DNA of 61,507 nt from CAZIQY01 sp964541605 (GTDB taxonomy: Bacteria > Desulfobacterota > Syntrophia > Syntrophales > UBA2185). The stretch is from contig CAZIQY010000007.1 of the NCBI GenBank assembly GCA_964541605.1, positions 1 to 61,507 on the forward strand. Direction: 5' to 3'. A program made the translations under genes and the position numbers. The notes under the pieces were generated by a model. That model saw only the letters and a program-made list of their open reading frames with translations, ran no database searches and was not told where the DNA came from. This document shows positions 33,381 through 41,685 of this stretch, piece by piece (positions within the stretch are counted from its first letter, which is position 1; the number at the start of each line of letters is the position of its first letter).

Positions 33381-33416
33381 GCCACCATGCTTTTTTAGAG
33401 TATAGGTGGCTTTTTT
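33381..33416 (+). terminator. Terminator-like hairpin inside the csp leader
   Basis: GCCACC (33381-33386) pairs with GGTGGC (33405-33410) and is followed by TTTTTT. It lies between the proposed promoter (33302) and the csp start (33475). It could be a transcription attenuator that responds to cold, or the end of a separate ~80-base RNA. The stem is only 6 bp with an 18-base loop. Confidence 0.45.
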
Positions 33417-33474
33417 CTTTCTGTCATAGTGGAAATCCGACTGAAGAGAATTTTGAGAAGGGAGGATAAAAGCG

Positions 33475-33675
33475 ATGTCAGAAGGTAAAGTAAAATGGTT
33501 CAATGAAGGCAAAGGCTTTGGGTTCATCGAAAAAGATGACGGTGGCGACGTGTTTGTTCATTTCAGCGCTATTCAAGCCAGTGGCTTCAAGACATTGAAT
33601 GAAGGCCAGCGTGTCAGCTTCGATATCACGAAGGGTCAGAAAGGCCCGGCCGCGGAAAACGTGAAAATCCTATAA
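33475..33675 (+). CDS. Cold-shock protein (CspA family)
   Basis: This is a 66-residue single cold-shock domain: GKVKWFNEGKGFGFIEKDDG holds RNP1 (KGFGFI), and DVFVHFSAI holds RNP2. It binds single-stranded RNA/DNA and melts structure at low temperature. The gene has a GGGAGG ribosome site, a structured leader and a strong terminator. Confidence 0.97.
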   Translation: MSEGKVKWFNEGKGFGFIEKDDGGDVFVHFSAIQASGFKTLNEGQRVSFDITKGQKGPAAENVKIL

Positions 33676-33687
33676 GACCGCAATTGT

Positions 33688-33741
33688 AAAAAAGAGGTGC
33701 TCCTCTATGGTTTCCCATATACCGGAGTGCCTCTTTTTTTT
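33688..33741 (+). terminator. Rho-independent terminator of the cold-shock gene
   Basis: AGAGGTGCTCC (33693-33703) pairs, with two G-U pairs, with GGAGTGCCTCT (33724-33734), followed by a run of eight T. An A-run before the stem makes it partly two-way. Confidence 0.85.
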
Positions 33742-33819
33742 GTAAAAAACCATGCATGGTGTTGATACATGCATCATGTGAATGATCGCAGTTAAAACTT
33801 TCTTGCAGGGAGGTAAATC

Positions 33820-34392
33820 ATGCGAAAGCTTTTAATTTTATTTTCTGTGGCTATCGCTGTTATTTTATTAATAGCGCCTGACTACAAAAACAGATTAAGG
33901 GGAGAAAGCTTTTTATACCAGAAAGCCTATAGCAAGACAGTAGAGGAAGCCATAGGGAAATCAATTCTATGGGCAAGCGACGAACAGATTCGCAGACTGT
34001 TGAATAGTGTAGAGAAAAAATATGGTGGTGAAATCAAACAAATATCAAAAAAGTATTATACAAGTTCAAAAGACATTAAGGCGATCACGATCGTTGAGTC
34101 GTTAACGGACGAAGAAGCCGAATCCGGCGATGGCGCCATAGGCTTGATGGGAGTTAAAAGAACGACCGGCATGGATATGGGGTTTGACGATATCGAACAT
34201 CCGATAAACAACCTTAAAGCGGGGACAAAATACTATAAGATGCTGCTTAAAAAATTCAAAGATAAAGACCTGGCTTTAGCAGCTTATAACCTTGGCCCGC
34301 ATGAGGTAGAAAAAAGATTAAGAAATGGTTTCAACCCTGAAACAATGGATTATATATGGAAGATCAGGCGCGTCAGGGAACTTGTGATGTAA
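33820..34392 (+). CDS. Lytic transglycosylase-like protein (SLT domain)
   Basis: This 190-residue protein has an N-terminal hydrophobic signal or anchor (residues 3-20). Its SLT lysozyme-like domain has the catalytic Glu E93 (ITIVES), GAIGLMGVKRTTG in place of the usual GLMQ-type loop, and NLKAGTKYYKMLLKKF with AAYNLGP. It should cleave peptidoglycan glycan strands. The gene is notably more AT-rich and lysine-rich than its neighbours, which hints at recent acquisition. Confidence 0.82.
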   Translation: MRKLLILFSVAIAVILLIAPDYKNRLRGESFLYQKAYSKTVEEAIGKSILWASDEQIRRLLNSVEKKYGGEIKQISKKYYTSSKDIKAITIVESLTDEEAESGDGAIGLMGVKRTTGMDMGFDDIEHPINNLKAGTKYYKMLLKKFKDKDLALAAYNLGPHEVEKRLRNGFNPETMDYIWKIRRVRELVM

Positions 34393-34435
34393 AGAAGGAT
34401 ACCCCAATGCCTAGCGAAGCGCCGAAAGCCCTTTT

Positions 34436-35146
34436 TTAATTCCCCCAAAAAGGATTTCCGATAAAGTAGATTCCCAAAACAGCAATGAGGGCGCCGGCGC
34501 CTTTACGGAACCACAAACCTGCACCCTGCCATGTCCGGCTCTCGATCAGTTTTCTCACCATGGCCGTGGAACTACCCGCAATGACGATGGGGAGGCAGTG
34601 GCCGAAGGCAAACAGCGTGATGAAAAGAATGCCGACTGTCACTTTCTGCTGGATGGTGATGATGGCCAGAATAGGAGCGATGAAACCGAACGTGCATGAG
34701 CCGGACAGCGCACCGTACGACAGACCCAGCCCAAAGGCACCCCAGAGTCCCCGCAGGTTAAGACGGTAGAGCAAGCTGCCGGAGGCGGAGCATGCTTCAA
34801 CCCCCATCATGCCCAGGGCGACCCAGAGAAGGATCAGCCCCACCAGTATCTGCCAGTAATTTCCCACGTCACCAAGCATCCGGCCCAGCAAGGCGCAGAC
34901 GATGCCTATTACCGCTATGGTAATAAAAAGACCAAGGGTAAAGGCGATGGAGTAGGCGCTTGCCTGACGAGGTTGCAGTAGCTGCTCCTGTCCCGCCACA
35001 TACGCGACAATCAGGGGAATGGATGCCAGATGACAGGGGCTGAACAGAACACTGACCATACCCCAGAGAAAACACCCGAGAGCGGCCAGTGTCGTTGCAC
35101 CCGTCATCCATTCGTTGATTGTGAGAAAGAATGATTCCAGCATCAT
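34436..35146 (-). CDS. ccdA: CcdA/DsbD-type thiol electron transporter
   Basis: This 236-residue membrane protein has six helices. A cysteine near FSPCHLASIPLIVAYVAG (replacing the usual PC-x-x-P) and another in GSCTFGFIAPILAI form the redox pair that carries electrons from cytoplasmic thioredoxin outward. It is the last gene of the long arsenic-redox run, 9 bases after the exported thioredoxin it would reduce. Confidence 0.88.
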   Translation of the reverse strand: MMLESFFLTINEWMTGATTLAALGCFLWGMVSVLFSPCHLASIPLIVAYVAGQEQLLQPRQASAYSIAFTLGLFITIAVIGIVCALLGRMLGDVGNYWQILVGLILLWVALGMMGVEACSASGSLLYRLNLRGLWGAFGLGLSYGALSGSCTFGFIAPILAIITIQQKVTVGILFITLFAFGHCLPIVIAGSSTAMVRKLIESRTWQGAGLWFRKGAGALIAVLGIYFIGNPFWGN

Positions 35147-35155
35147 ATCCGCCTT

Positions 35156-35542
35156 CTACTGGACACCCATAGACTGAAGCTGGGCTACAATAGCATCCTC
35201 GCCCATGAAACCGATGTGGCGATATACCTCTTTCCCTGCCTTATCGAAAAAAATCTGGGTGGGAATAGCCCGAACTTTGAATTGCTGTATGGCTTCCCGG
35301 TTATACCGGAGATCGATGAAAACGACTACAGCCCTTCCCTGGTAGCGCTTCTCGAGCTTATCGAGGATCGGCGCCATCATCTTGCAGGGAATGCAGGAGG
35401 CGGCGCCCAGATCGACCATGGTTACCATACCCTTGACAGGAATGCTTTTATGCTCTGCAGAAAACGCCGGTGACGCCAAGATGACGAAGAAATACATTAC
35501 GATGGTTAATACGATGATGTATGAAACACGATCTACTCTCAT
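35156..35542 (-). CDS. Exported thioredoxin-like protein
   Basis: The 128-residue product starts at ATG 35542, 10 bases after the HesB-like stop. A Sec signal or anchor (residues 6-30) precedes a thioredoxin fold with the active site CIPCKMMAP and the cis-Pro in AIPTQIFF. It would act in the periplasm and be kept reduced by CcdA, encoded directly downstream. A longer in-frame extension to 35584 overlaps the upstream gene and is not preferred. Confidence 0.87.
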   Translation of the reverse strand: MRVDRVSYIIVLTIVMYFFVILASPAFSAEHKSIPVKGMVTMVDLGAASCIPCKMMAPILDKLEKRYQGRAVVVFIDLRYNREAIQQFKVRAIPTQIFFDKAGKEVYRHIGFMGEDAIVAQLQSMGVQ

Positions 35543-35552
35543 AGAAAAAACC

Positions 35553-35864
35553 TCAACAATCGCAAGAACCCCCGCAGCCTGCACCTGCTGCTATGTTCGA
35601 TGAAAGTTTAAAACCCGATCCTCTTACGGACTCTATGAAATCGATATTTATTGGCTTGACTTCCTCAAACAGATCCTTGTCGATAAGAAACTGTATATCT
35701 CTATCCGTGAATACCAGATCTTTTTCCTGTGACTCGTCCAGAGCCATGCCCAGTGAAGGCCCGCCTCAGCCGGCCTGCAGGAGTATCCTGATAGAAAAGG
35801 GTTTTTGCTGATTTTCCAAGAAGTTCTTGATCATATTGCTCGCCTTTTCTGTGACCTCAAACAT
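35553..35864 (-). CDS. HesB-like selenoprotein (IscA/HesB family, UGA read as Sec)
   Basis: The 103-codon frame starts at ATG 35864 after AGGAGG and contains an in-frame UGA at 35768-35766 (codon 33). Translation through it gives RILLQAG-U-GGPSLGMALDE, the A-type Fe-S scaffold motif in which the first ligand Cys is replaced by Sec. The C-terminal ligands are present as AGCGGSCDC. HesB-like selenoproteins of this kind are an established family in anaerobic deltaproteobacteria and clostridia. A naive call would start at the Met eight codons past the UGA and miss the first ligand. It sits between a ferredoxin and a thioredoxin gene. Confidence 0.88.
35730..35768 (-). promoter_or_regulatory. bSECIS-like hairpin and UGA of the HesB-like gene
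   Basis: After UGA (35768-35766), 19 bases precede the stem UGGCUC (35746-35741) paired with GAGUCA (35735-35730). The 5-base loop UGGAC has G at its second position. The loop lies 25 bases after UGA, inside the known 16-37 window for bacterial SECIS. One G-U pair is in the stem. Confidence 0.65.
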
Positions 35865-35879
35865 AAATCCTCCTATTCA

Positions 35880-37160
35880 TTAATTATTGAATCTTTCAAT
35901 GAGTGTCTCAAGGTATCGCGATTTCAGCTGGCGGCTTGCCATCACCTGCTTGACGGGTGGCAGTTTCAGGATGACACCGAGGATAGCCGCCATCGCCCGG
36001 TGGCTCATCAACGCTTGGTTGTCAAAGATCAGATTCTGGAGTTTTCCCCGTTCGATCGCCATGACGACTATCCGATGAGTAGAATTGAGCGGCGTGATTA
36101 CCCTTTTTGGCTGGGATTCCAGTCGGATCGCATCAGCCGGGCAATTACGGACACAGATACCGCAGCCGAGACATGTTTCCTCATTCAATGTTGCCTTCTC
36201 CCGTTTTGTCAGGTGTGGATCATTTGCCGAGACGAGGCTTATCGCTTCGACGGGACAGACCCGGACACATCGACCACAACCGGTACATTTATCATAATTG
36301 ACATATGGTATGAAGTTGGTCGTGTGTACCGGGTGCAGCATGCCGAACCGGCGGGCTGCAAGCATGGCCTCACAGCAGCAACCGCAGCAATTGCAGATGA
36401 AGTTGATCCGTTGCCGCACGTTTTCGCCAAATTGAACGAGGTTGTTCTCATAGGCCTGTCTTAGCAGATCAAGCCCCTCGGAAACGTCAATGGCGCGTGC
36501 GAATCCATGCCGGATCAGGGATGCGCCTGCATTGTTGAAGGTCATGCAGATGTCCATGGGCGCGTTGCAGGCCCGGCCGACATGCATCATTTTGTGACGG
36601 CAATAACACACGCCAATTCCCCGGTGGGAGGTTGTGCGAATCACTTCGCTTGCCCTTTCGTAGTCGAGAACATGAAGGGCATTCTCGGGGGTAAGTGCCG
36701 GTTCATGAACAAAGACGCGTCCAAGCTGCGTCTCTCCATCGGTAAATAGAGACTTGATAAAGTCTTCTTCCACGTTCATGTATTCGTAGAATAGTTCGCT
36801 TAACGCCTTCTGATTGATGTCGTCACGAATTCGCATCAAAGAGAACTCGAAAAAGCCGGCCATGGGCGGTGGGAGGACGTACTTCATTTCTCCCTCCTCT
36901 TCCATGTCGAGGAGAAGTGCTTTATCAGCGAGACGATCCAGCGTCTTACGGGCCTCTATCAGAGGAACTTTCCAGATCGCGGCGGCTGTTTTTGCAGTGA
37001 ATGGTTTGATCGGCAGAAGGGAAACAAGTGCCGCTTCCCTTTCCGAAAAGAGGATGCCGAGAATTTTCTGAAGAAGCGCCGACGGCGTTACCCCTTGGGG
37101 AAAACGGTTCAATCGCTCCGTCAACTCGGCATATCCAGATTTCAATGTATGGTGGGCCAT
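35880..37160 (-). CDS. 4Fe-4S dicluster ferredoxin domain protein with winged-helix-like N-terminus
   Basis: The 426-residue product starts at the ATG 37160 (GAGGAG before it). A GTG four codons earlier is less likely. Residues ~30-110 look like a helix-turn-helix region (AAAIWKVPLIEARKTLDRL). A cysteine-dense centre follows (GVCYCRHKM and FICNCCGCCCEAM). Then come two [4Fe-4S] motifs: CTGCGRCVRVCP and CLGCGICVRNCP. The family is common in anaerobes but its reaction is unknown. It lies between two selenoprotein genes with short gaps (15 and 31 bases), suggesting a shared redox role. Confidence 0.82.
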   Translation of the reverse strand: MAHHTLKSGYAELTERLNRFPQGVTPSALLQKILGILFSEREAALVSLLPIKPFTAKTAAAIWKVPLIEARKTLDRLADKALLLDMEEEGEMKYVLPPPMAGFFEFSLMRIRDDINQKALSELFYEYMNVEEDFIKSLFTDGETQLGRVFVHEPALTPENALHVLDYERASEVIRTTSHRGIGVCYCRHKMMHVGRACNAPMDICMTFNNAGASLIRHGFARAIDVSEGLDLLRQAYENNLVQFGENVRQRINFICNCCGCCCEAMLAARRFGMLHPVHTTNFIPYVNYDKCTGCGRCVRVCPVEAISLVSANDPHLTKREKATLNEETCLGCGICVRNCPADAIRLESQPKRVITPLNSTHRIVVMAIERGKLQNLIFDNQALMSHRAMAAILGVILKLPPVKQVMASRQLKSRYLETLIERFNN

Positions 37161-37191
37161 ATTACTCCTCACCGAGGGGCCTCTTCACCGG

Positions 37192-37437
37192 TCAGGTACT
37201 GCCGAAAATGGGGATACCACCGCGCATGGAAATATCCCCGGCGAAACCGACCATGACCTTGCTTCCTTCCACAATCACGGGCACCTGCAGTTTGCCCTTG
37301 GAATACACCAGCATTTCCTCCAGTTTCTTCGGGTCTTTGTCAATATTTATGTAAACGGCACGATTCCCGTAAGCTGCACGAGCCTGATTGCAAAAGGGTC
37401 AGGTATCGGTTCCGTAAATGATAATTTTGTCCATCAT
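37192..37437 (-). CDS. Glutaredoxin-like selenoprotein with UxxC active site (UGA read as Sec)
   Basis: The 81-codon frame (ATG 37437, preceded by GGGAGAAG) is interrupted by UGA at codon 13 (37401-37399). Read through, it gives IIIYGTDT-U-PFCNQAR, a glutaredoxin active site with Sec for the first Cys. QVPVIVEGSKVMVGF, carrying the cis-Pro, and a C-terminal helix follow. The size suits a minimal glutaredoxin. Glutaredoxin-like selenoproteins with a U-x-x-C site have been described in bacteria. The gene was easily missed because no open frame begins after the UGA. It lies 17 bases after the cyclopropane synthase gene. Confidence 0.87.
37371..37401 (-). promoter_or_regulatory. bSECIS-like hairpin and UGA of the glutaredoxin-like gene
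   Basis: After UGA (37401-37399) and 13 bases, AGGCU (37385-37381) pairs with AGCUU (37375-37371), closing the loop CGUGC, which has G at position 2 followed by U. The loop begins 19 bases after UGA, the same spacing as in the 5'-nucleotidase-like gene. The stem is short (5 bp, one G-U). Confidence 0.6.
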
Positions 37438-37453
37438 GATTCGTCTTCTCCCG

Positions 37454-38611
37454 TCAGCAGAAAGTTGTTTCATGGTGCTGAACATTCATCTCATCCTCCC
37501 CGAAACGGTACAGCGGTTGGACGGCGCCTGTTTTAGTCATGATGATTTGCCAGACCTGAATATGCCGGGCGCAGAAAGCCCCGGCGCAGGAGAGGAGATA
37601 GTATTCCCACATTCTCTTGAAAATTCGGTCATACCTTTCTGAAAACACGGACCACGCCTCCTGAAAACGGTTGTTCCAGCGCATAAGAGTTTTGTAGTAG
37701 TGAGGCGCCAGATTATGTACATCCTCGATCACGAAGAGATTCTCCGCAGCTTTGCCGATCTGGGCGATACTGGGCAGCATGCCGTTGGGGAAGATATACC
37801 GGTTGAGCCACGGATCAAGGTTGACGCGGGAGACATTGCTGCCGATGGTGTGGAGCAGAAAGAGCCCTTTCTCTTTTAAGCAACGGTCGACGACCTCCAT
37901 GAAGGCTTTGTAGTTTTTCTGACCCACGTGCTCGAACATGCCGATGGATACGATCTTGTCGAAGCTCCCCCGGATTTGCCGGTAATCCTCGCGGAGGATC
38001 GTGACCTGCAGATCCTTGCAATACTCCCGTGCGAAACGGATCTGTTCTTCCGAGATGTTGACGGCCGTTACGGTGCAGCCGTAATGCTCGGCGGCATAGC
38101 GGGCAAATCCGCCCCAGCCGCAGCCGATATCCAGGACATGATCGCCGCGCTGCAAATTCATTTTCCGGCAGATGAGGTCGAGCTTTTTCTGCTGGGCTTC
38201 CGTCAGATCGTCCGTTCCCTGAAAATAGGCACAACTGTACTGGTTATAAGGGTCTAAAAAGGACGAGAAGAGGTCGTTCCCGATATCGTAGTGCCTCCGG
38301 GCAATGATCCCGGCCCGTGCCGGCGATTGGAGATTAAAGATCCGGGCGGAAAGATAAAACAAAAGCGTTCGGAGATTTCCTCTGATTTTTTTCTCCAGGT
38401 TTCCCTTGAGAAGCCGGCAGATGAATTCATCGATCCGAGGACAATCCCACCAGCCCTCCATATACGATTCACCGAGACCGAGGCTTCCGTCTTTCAACAC
38501 GCGGGTGTAAAATCGATCGTCTCTCACCTGGATATCCCAACGCTCGGGTCCGTTGATCCGGACACCGGTTTCAGAAAGCAATTGCTCAACTATTTTTCTT
38601 TGTGTATTCAT
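37454..38611 (-). CDS. cfa: Cyclopropane-fatty-acyl-phospholipid synthase
   Basis: This 385-residue SAM-dependent enzyme adds a methylene bridge to unsaturated membrane fatty acids. It has the Cfa N-terminal domain (QVRDDRFYTRVLKDGSLGLG; GESYMEGWWDC), the SAM-binding HVLDIGCGWGGFARYAAEHY and the active-site region SIGMFEHVGQKNY. An AGGAGG site precedes the ATG. Its location inside an arsenic/redox gene run suggests membrane adaptation to stress. It would act only if unsaturated chains are made; the FabA-like enzyme at 8100 could contribute. Confidence 0.93.
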   Translation of the reverse strand: MNTQRKIVEQLLSETGVRINGPERWDIQVRDDRFYTRVLKDGSLGLGESYMEGWWDCPRIDEFICRLLKGNLEKKIRGNLRTLLFYLSARIFNLQSPARAGIIARRHYDIGNDLFSSFLDPYNQYSCAYFQGTDDLTEAQQKKLDLICRKMNLQRGDHVLDIGCGWGGFARYAAEHYGCTVTAVNISEEQIRFAREYCKDLQVTILREDYRQIRGSFDKIVSIGMFEHVGQKNYKAFMEVVDRCLKEKGLFLLHTIGSNVSRVNLDPWLNRYIFPNGMLPSIAQIGKAAENLFVIEDVHNLAPHYYKTLMRWNNRFQEAWSVFSERYDRIFKRMWEYYLLSCAGAFCARHIQVWQIIMTKTGAVQPLYRFGEDEMNVQHHETTFC

Positions 38612-38727
38612 GGTTTACCTCCTGATGTAGATACGGCTGGACTTTCTCTGACCATTCCTTTCAGGTCCCGGAACAGTCTCGGGATGTTCCACAGACATCG
38701 CCAGCTTCGTTCTTTGCAGGTATTCCT

Positions 38728-38946
38728 CTATCCACAACAGCCGGGGCCAGATCTGGGACCGCAACCCGATGGCCCACCGAAGCCTCTGGATGAGCCCAAT
38801 ATATTTACCTGACCGAAAAACTGAACCATCTTCTTGCTGCCGCAATTGGGGCAGGCTGGTTTCAGCCCCGCTTCCTTTTCCGCGATGGATGCCATTACAT
38901 CCGTTTTATTTCCACATCTTATGCAGGCATATTCATAGGTCGGCAT
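38728..38946 (-). CDS. FmdB-type zinc ribbon protein
   Basis: The 72-residue start is MPTYEYACIRCGN (38946, AAGGAGG before it). It has the CxxC...CxxC zinc ribbon (CIRCGN and CPNCGS) of the FmdB putative regulatory family, and ends in a Gly/Cys-rich tail (GFGGPSGCGPRSGPGCCG). Members occur in anaerobes next to metabolic operons; their role is unclear. The 116 bases between it and cfa hold no recognisable gene. Confidence 0.85.
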   Translation of the reverse strand: MPTYEYACIRCGNKTDVMASIAEKEAGLKPACPNCGSKKMVQFFGQVNILGSSRGFGGPSGCGPRSGPGCCG

Positions 38947-38984
38947 ATTATACCCTCCTTGTCTGGGTTGTTTCGGGCACGCCG

Positions 38985-40826
38985 TCAATTTACGCCGCAC
39001 ATGTCCTTTCCGAGCCCCCTTAAGCTCTCGATTCCTTTCGGTTCATGATCGAGGAGCGGGGCGAAGATCATTGGCTTGTGGAACCGATTTTCGATCTCGG
39101 CCAGGTATTTATCCTGTTGTTTCCGCCTCTTGCTGAAAAATGCGTTCTTCCCCGCATCCCGGGGCAGCATATAGTTGACGGCCACCATCGCCGTTTCGAT
39201 CCCCACCTGTTTTTTCAGATCCTCGGCGGCCCGCCACGCCTCGACAATGGGCGTGTATTCGGGGTACATCACGAATACAAAGGCGCTCTTGTCTCGGTTG
39301 CGCATTTTTTCGATGACATCGGCGTATTTGTTTTGCGTGGCTTCGGAGGTTTGCTTCGTCAGCGTCCCCAGATCGATGAACCCCTTCCAGTCGGTTGGCA
39401 GCTCGAGGAGCCGCAGGGTGTGACCCGTCGGCGCGGTGTCGAATACGGTTATGTCATAGCCGTTCCCCTCGAAGTAGCTCATGAACTTCTCGAAGGCGGC
39501 CATCTCCTCGGCGCAGGGAGAATTCAGGTCTTCCTCCACGGAGCGTTTCGTTTCCTCGCTCTGGTCCTTCACGGCTTCCAGAATCCTCACTTTGTATTCT
39601 TCCAGTGCCTGCCTCTGATCGATCCGGGCCGCATAAAGGTTGCCGATTCCCTGGATTTGCGCAGGGTTATGGTTGATCTCCTGACCGAAGATGTCGTGGA
39701 GATGAGACGCCGGGTCCGTGGTCACGATGAGAGTCTTGTACCCATGATCGGCCAGGTACAGGGCGGTAGTGCTGGCGATGGTGCTCTTTCCGACGCCGCC
39801 CTTGCCGGTAAAAAAGACATACCGTTGACCGTTTGAGGGTTTCAGCAGATCAAGGCAATAGTCATTCCGATAAACCGCCAAATTGACCTGTCCATCCTCC
39901 GTCGCTGTTGGCCGTTCGCTTTGGCTGTTGTCCTGTTTACCCTCATAGATATAATTTCCCACGGCACTGAGCAGTGCGATTCCCGATACCTCCGTGTCGC
40001 GAAGGGGATAAAAGACCTTTTCCAGAGAGGGAAACTCGGATTCAATCCGCGTGATGATCCACTCCTCGTCCCCTTTCTTCTTTCGGAAAAAGTCGTCCGT
40101 GCAGGCCTCCTCGGGTAGCAGCCCGTTCACGATGAGGAAACTAATGGAGATGCCCAGCTTAGACAACTCTTCTGCGCTTCTTTTCGTTTCCAGGATGGAT
40201 GAGTTCTCAGGCTTCAGGACAAAGACGAAGGATGTGCGATTTCGATCTTGAAGGTACGAAATCGCCTTCTCGTACTTTGCCTTCGCACTCTGGAGGGACG
40301 CCCCCGGCCCTATGCAGGTGGAGGCACTGTTTTGCAGCGTTTCTGTCCAGCCGCTCGGGAGCTCCAGGAGGCGGATGGTGTGTCCCGTCGGCGCTGTGTC
40401 AAACACGACCACATCATATCCAGGATCGTCCATGAATTCGATGAACTTGTCAAAAGCCGCGACTTCCTCGACACAGGGGCTCTTCAACTGCTCCCTGACG
40501 ACATTGAGGTTCTTCTCGTCCAGAAGCTCCTTCAGGGGGGCGACAATTCTCTCCCGGTATTCCTCCGAAGCCGTGTCGGGATCGATCTCAATGGCATGGA
40601 GGTTGTCTACGTTTGGGATTGGCGTGATCTGATGTCCGATCGCCTGGCCGAAGATATCCGCAAGATTGGGCGCCGGATCGGTCGTCACCAGAAGGGTTTT
40701 ATATCCCGCTTTCGCCAGCCAGACTGCTGTGGCGCAGCTCATCGTGCTTTTGCCAACGCCGCCCTTGCCGCTGAAAAAAATAAATTTTACCCCTTTCCCC
40801 TCGGGGATGATTTGTTGTTTAAGCAT
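38985..40826 (-). CDS. arsA: Arsenite-transport ATPase, two-domain
   Basis: The 613-residue protein contains two homologous ATPase halves. Each begins with a deviant Walker A, GKGGVGKST (first at 20-28, second near residue 336), and each carries a metalloid cysteine in LKSPCVEEVAAF and LNSPCAEEMAAF. DTAPTGHTLRLLELP repeats in both. It energises arsenite or antimonite extrusion. Its start overlaps the end of arsD by 8 bases. The efflux partner here is Acr3 rather than ArsB; ArsA-Acr3 pairing is known in other bacteria. Confidence 0.94.
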   Translation of the reverse strand: MLKQQIIPEGKGVKFIFFSGKGGVGKSTMSCATAVWLAKAGYKTLLVTTDPAPNLADIFGQAIGHQITPIPNVDNLHAIEIDPDTASEEYRERIVAPLKELLDEKNLNVVREQLKSPCVEEVAAFDKFIEFMDDPGYDVVVFDTAPTGHTIRLLELPSGWTETLQNSASTCIGPGASLQSAKAKYEKAISYLQDRNRTSFVFVLKPENSSILETKRSAEELSKLGISISFLIVNGLLPEEACTDDFFRKKKGDEEWIITRIESEFPSLEKVFYPLRDTEVSGIALLSAVGNYIYEGKQDNSQSERPTATEDGQVNLAVYRNDYCLDLLKPSNGQRYVFFTGKGGVGKSTIASTTALYLADHGYKTLIVTTDPASHLHDIFGQEINHNPAQIQGIGNLYAARIDQRQALEEYKVRILEAVKDQSEETKRSVEEDLNSPCAEEMAAFEKFMSYFEGNGYDITVFDTAPTGHTLRLLELPTDWKGFIDLGTLTKQTSEATQNKYADVIEKMRNRDKSAFVFVMYPEYTPIVEAWRAAEDLKKQVGIETAMVAVNYMLPRDAGKNAFFSKRRKQQDKYLAEIENRFHKPMIFAPLLDHEPKGIESLRGLGKDMCGVN

Positions 40827-41151
40827 TGATGGTCTCCTTATCTAGAATGTCCTTGATCTGTTCATAGGTCATGTATTTTTGCCTGGCCACAATCGTTCCA
40901 TTCACGGTGGTAATGGGCAGAATGGCCGTACCGTTTTCTTTCACCAGCCGTGCAATCTCCGTGTTGGCAAAGAACAGCAGGCTGTTGAAAACCAGACTGG
41001 CGCGCATGATCTTCAGCTTGCCGTTGTATTCGCTCGTCAGACGTTTCAGCGTCTCATTGAACTCCATCAGTTCACGGTCCGGTTCCGGCCCGCATACTCC
41101 CGTCGAGCAGCACATGGCGCCCTCGTAAATAATCAATTCCTGATTCGGCAT
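40819..41151 (-). CDS. arsD: ArsD arsenite metallochaperone
   Basis: The 110-residue thioredoxin-fold protein has the conserved CC pair (C14-C15) and C20 in MCCSTGVCGP, which pass arsenite to ArsA. The remaining fold (LVKENGTAILPITTVNGTIV) is typical. It is translationally coupled to arsA by an 8-base overlap. Confidence 0.95.
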   Translation of the reverse strand: MPNQELIIYEGAMCCSTGVCGPEPDRELMEFNETLKRLTSEYNGKLKIMRASLVFNSLLFFANTEIARLVKENGTAILPITTVNGTIVARQKYMTYEQIKDILDKETINA

Positions 41152-41217
41152 ATATTTCCTTTTCTTGGTTGGTTTGTTTTCGTCGATATCATCCTATCCG
41201 TTTATGAGGCCTGTCCC

Positions 41218-41681
41218 TTATCCGTTCGGGGGTACGCAAAGAACGGGCCTGTTTGTAAATCTCATGATTTTTTCGGCAGTGCCGCCGAAAAAAATGTTCT
41301 CCGCATTACCAGCCATGCCGCAACTGCCGATGACGATGATATCGGCATTGAGTTCTGTGGCCTTTCGGTTGATTTCCAGGTAGGGAACGCCCTCGGATAC
41401 AATCGGTTTCCCTGTACTGTCGGGAAGTTCTTCTGCAAGGAAGGCTTGCAGCTTGGCCTTGGCATCAACAAACAACTTTTTTTAATGTCTCCCTCAAGGA
41501 AGAGGCCGGCCTTTATGCATTCCTGCACAAACCGTTGGTCTATAACATGAAGAACGATGATTTCCGCTTTTCGGCCGGCCACCAAGTCCAGGGCCTTTCG
41601 CAAGGCCCGGCGGCAACAGTCGGAAAAGTCAACCGACACCAGTAAACGCAAAGCATGATATATTTCTTTCTTCGGATTCAT
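41218..41681 (-). pseudogene. Universal stress protein (UspA) with a single-base frameshift
   Basis: Starting at ATG 41681 (AAGGAG before it), the frame reads a normal UspA start (YHALRLLVSVDFSDCCRRAL, IIVLHVIDQRFVQECIKAG) up to GDIKK. The correct continuation (LFVDAKAKLQAFLAEELPD ... DIIVIGSCGMAG) is in another frame. The switch point is a tract of seven A on the coding strand (41483-41477); eight would restore a complete ~155-residue protein. This may be a sequencing or assembly indel, a true mutation, or slippage-dependent expression. The nucleotide-binding G-x2-G-x9-G is reduced to GSCGMAGNAENIFFGG. Confidence 0.85.
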
Positions 41682-41685
41682 GTGG

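Noticed and set aside
41470..41490. Programmed -1 frameshift in the Usp gene
   Set aside because: The A7 tract is not in the frame needed for a classical X-XXY-YYZ heptamer and no stimulatory hairpin is evident; kept only as a possible slippage or indel.
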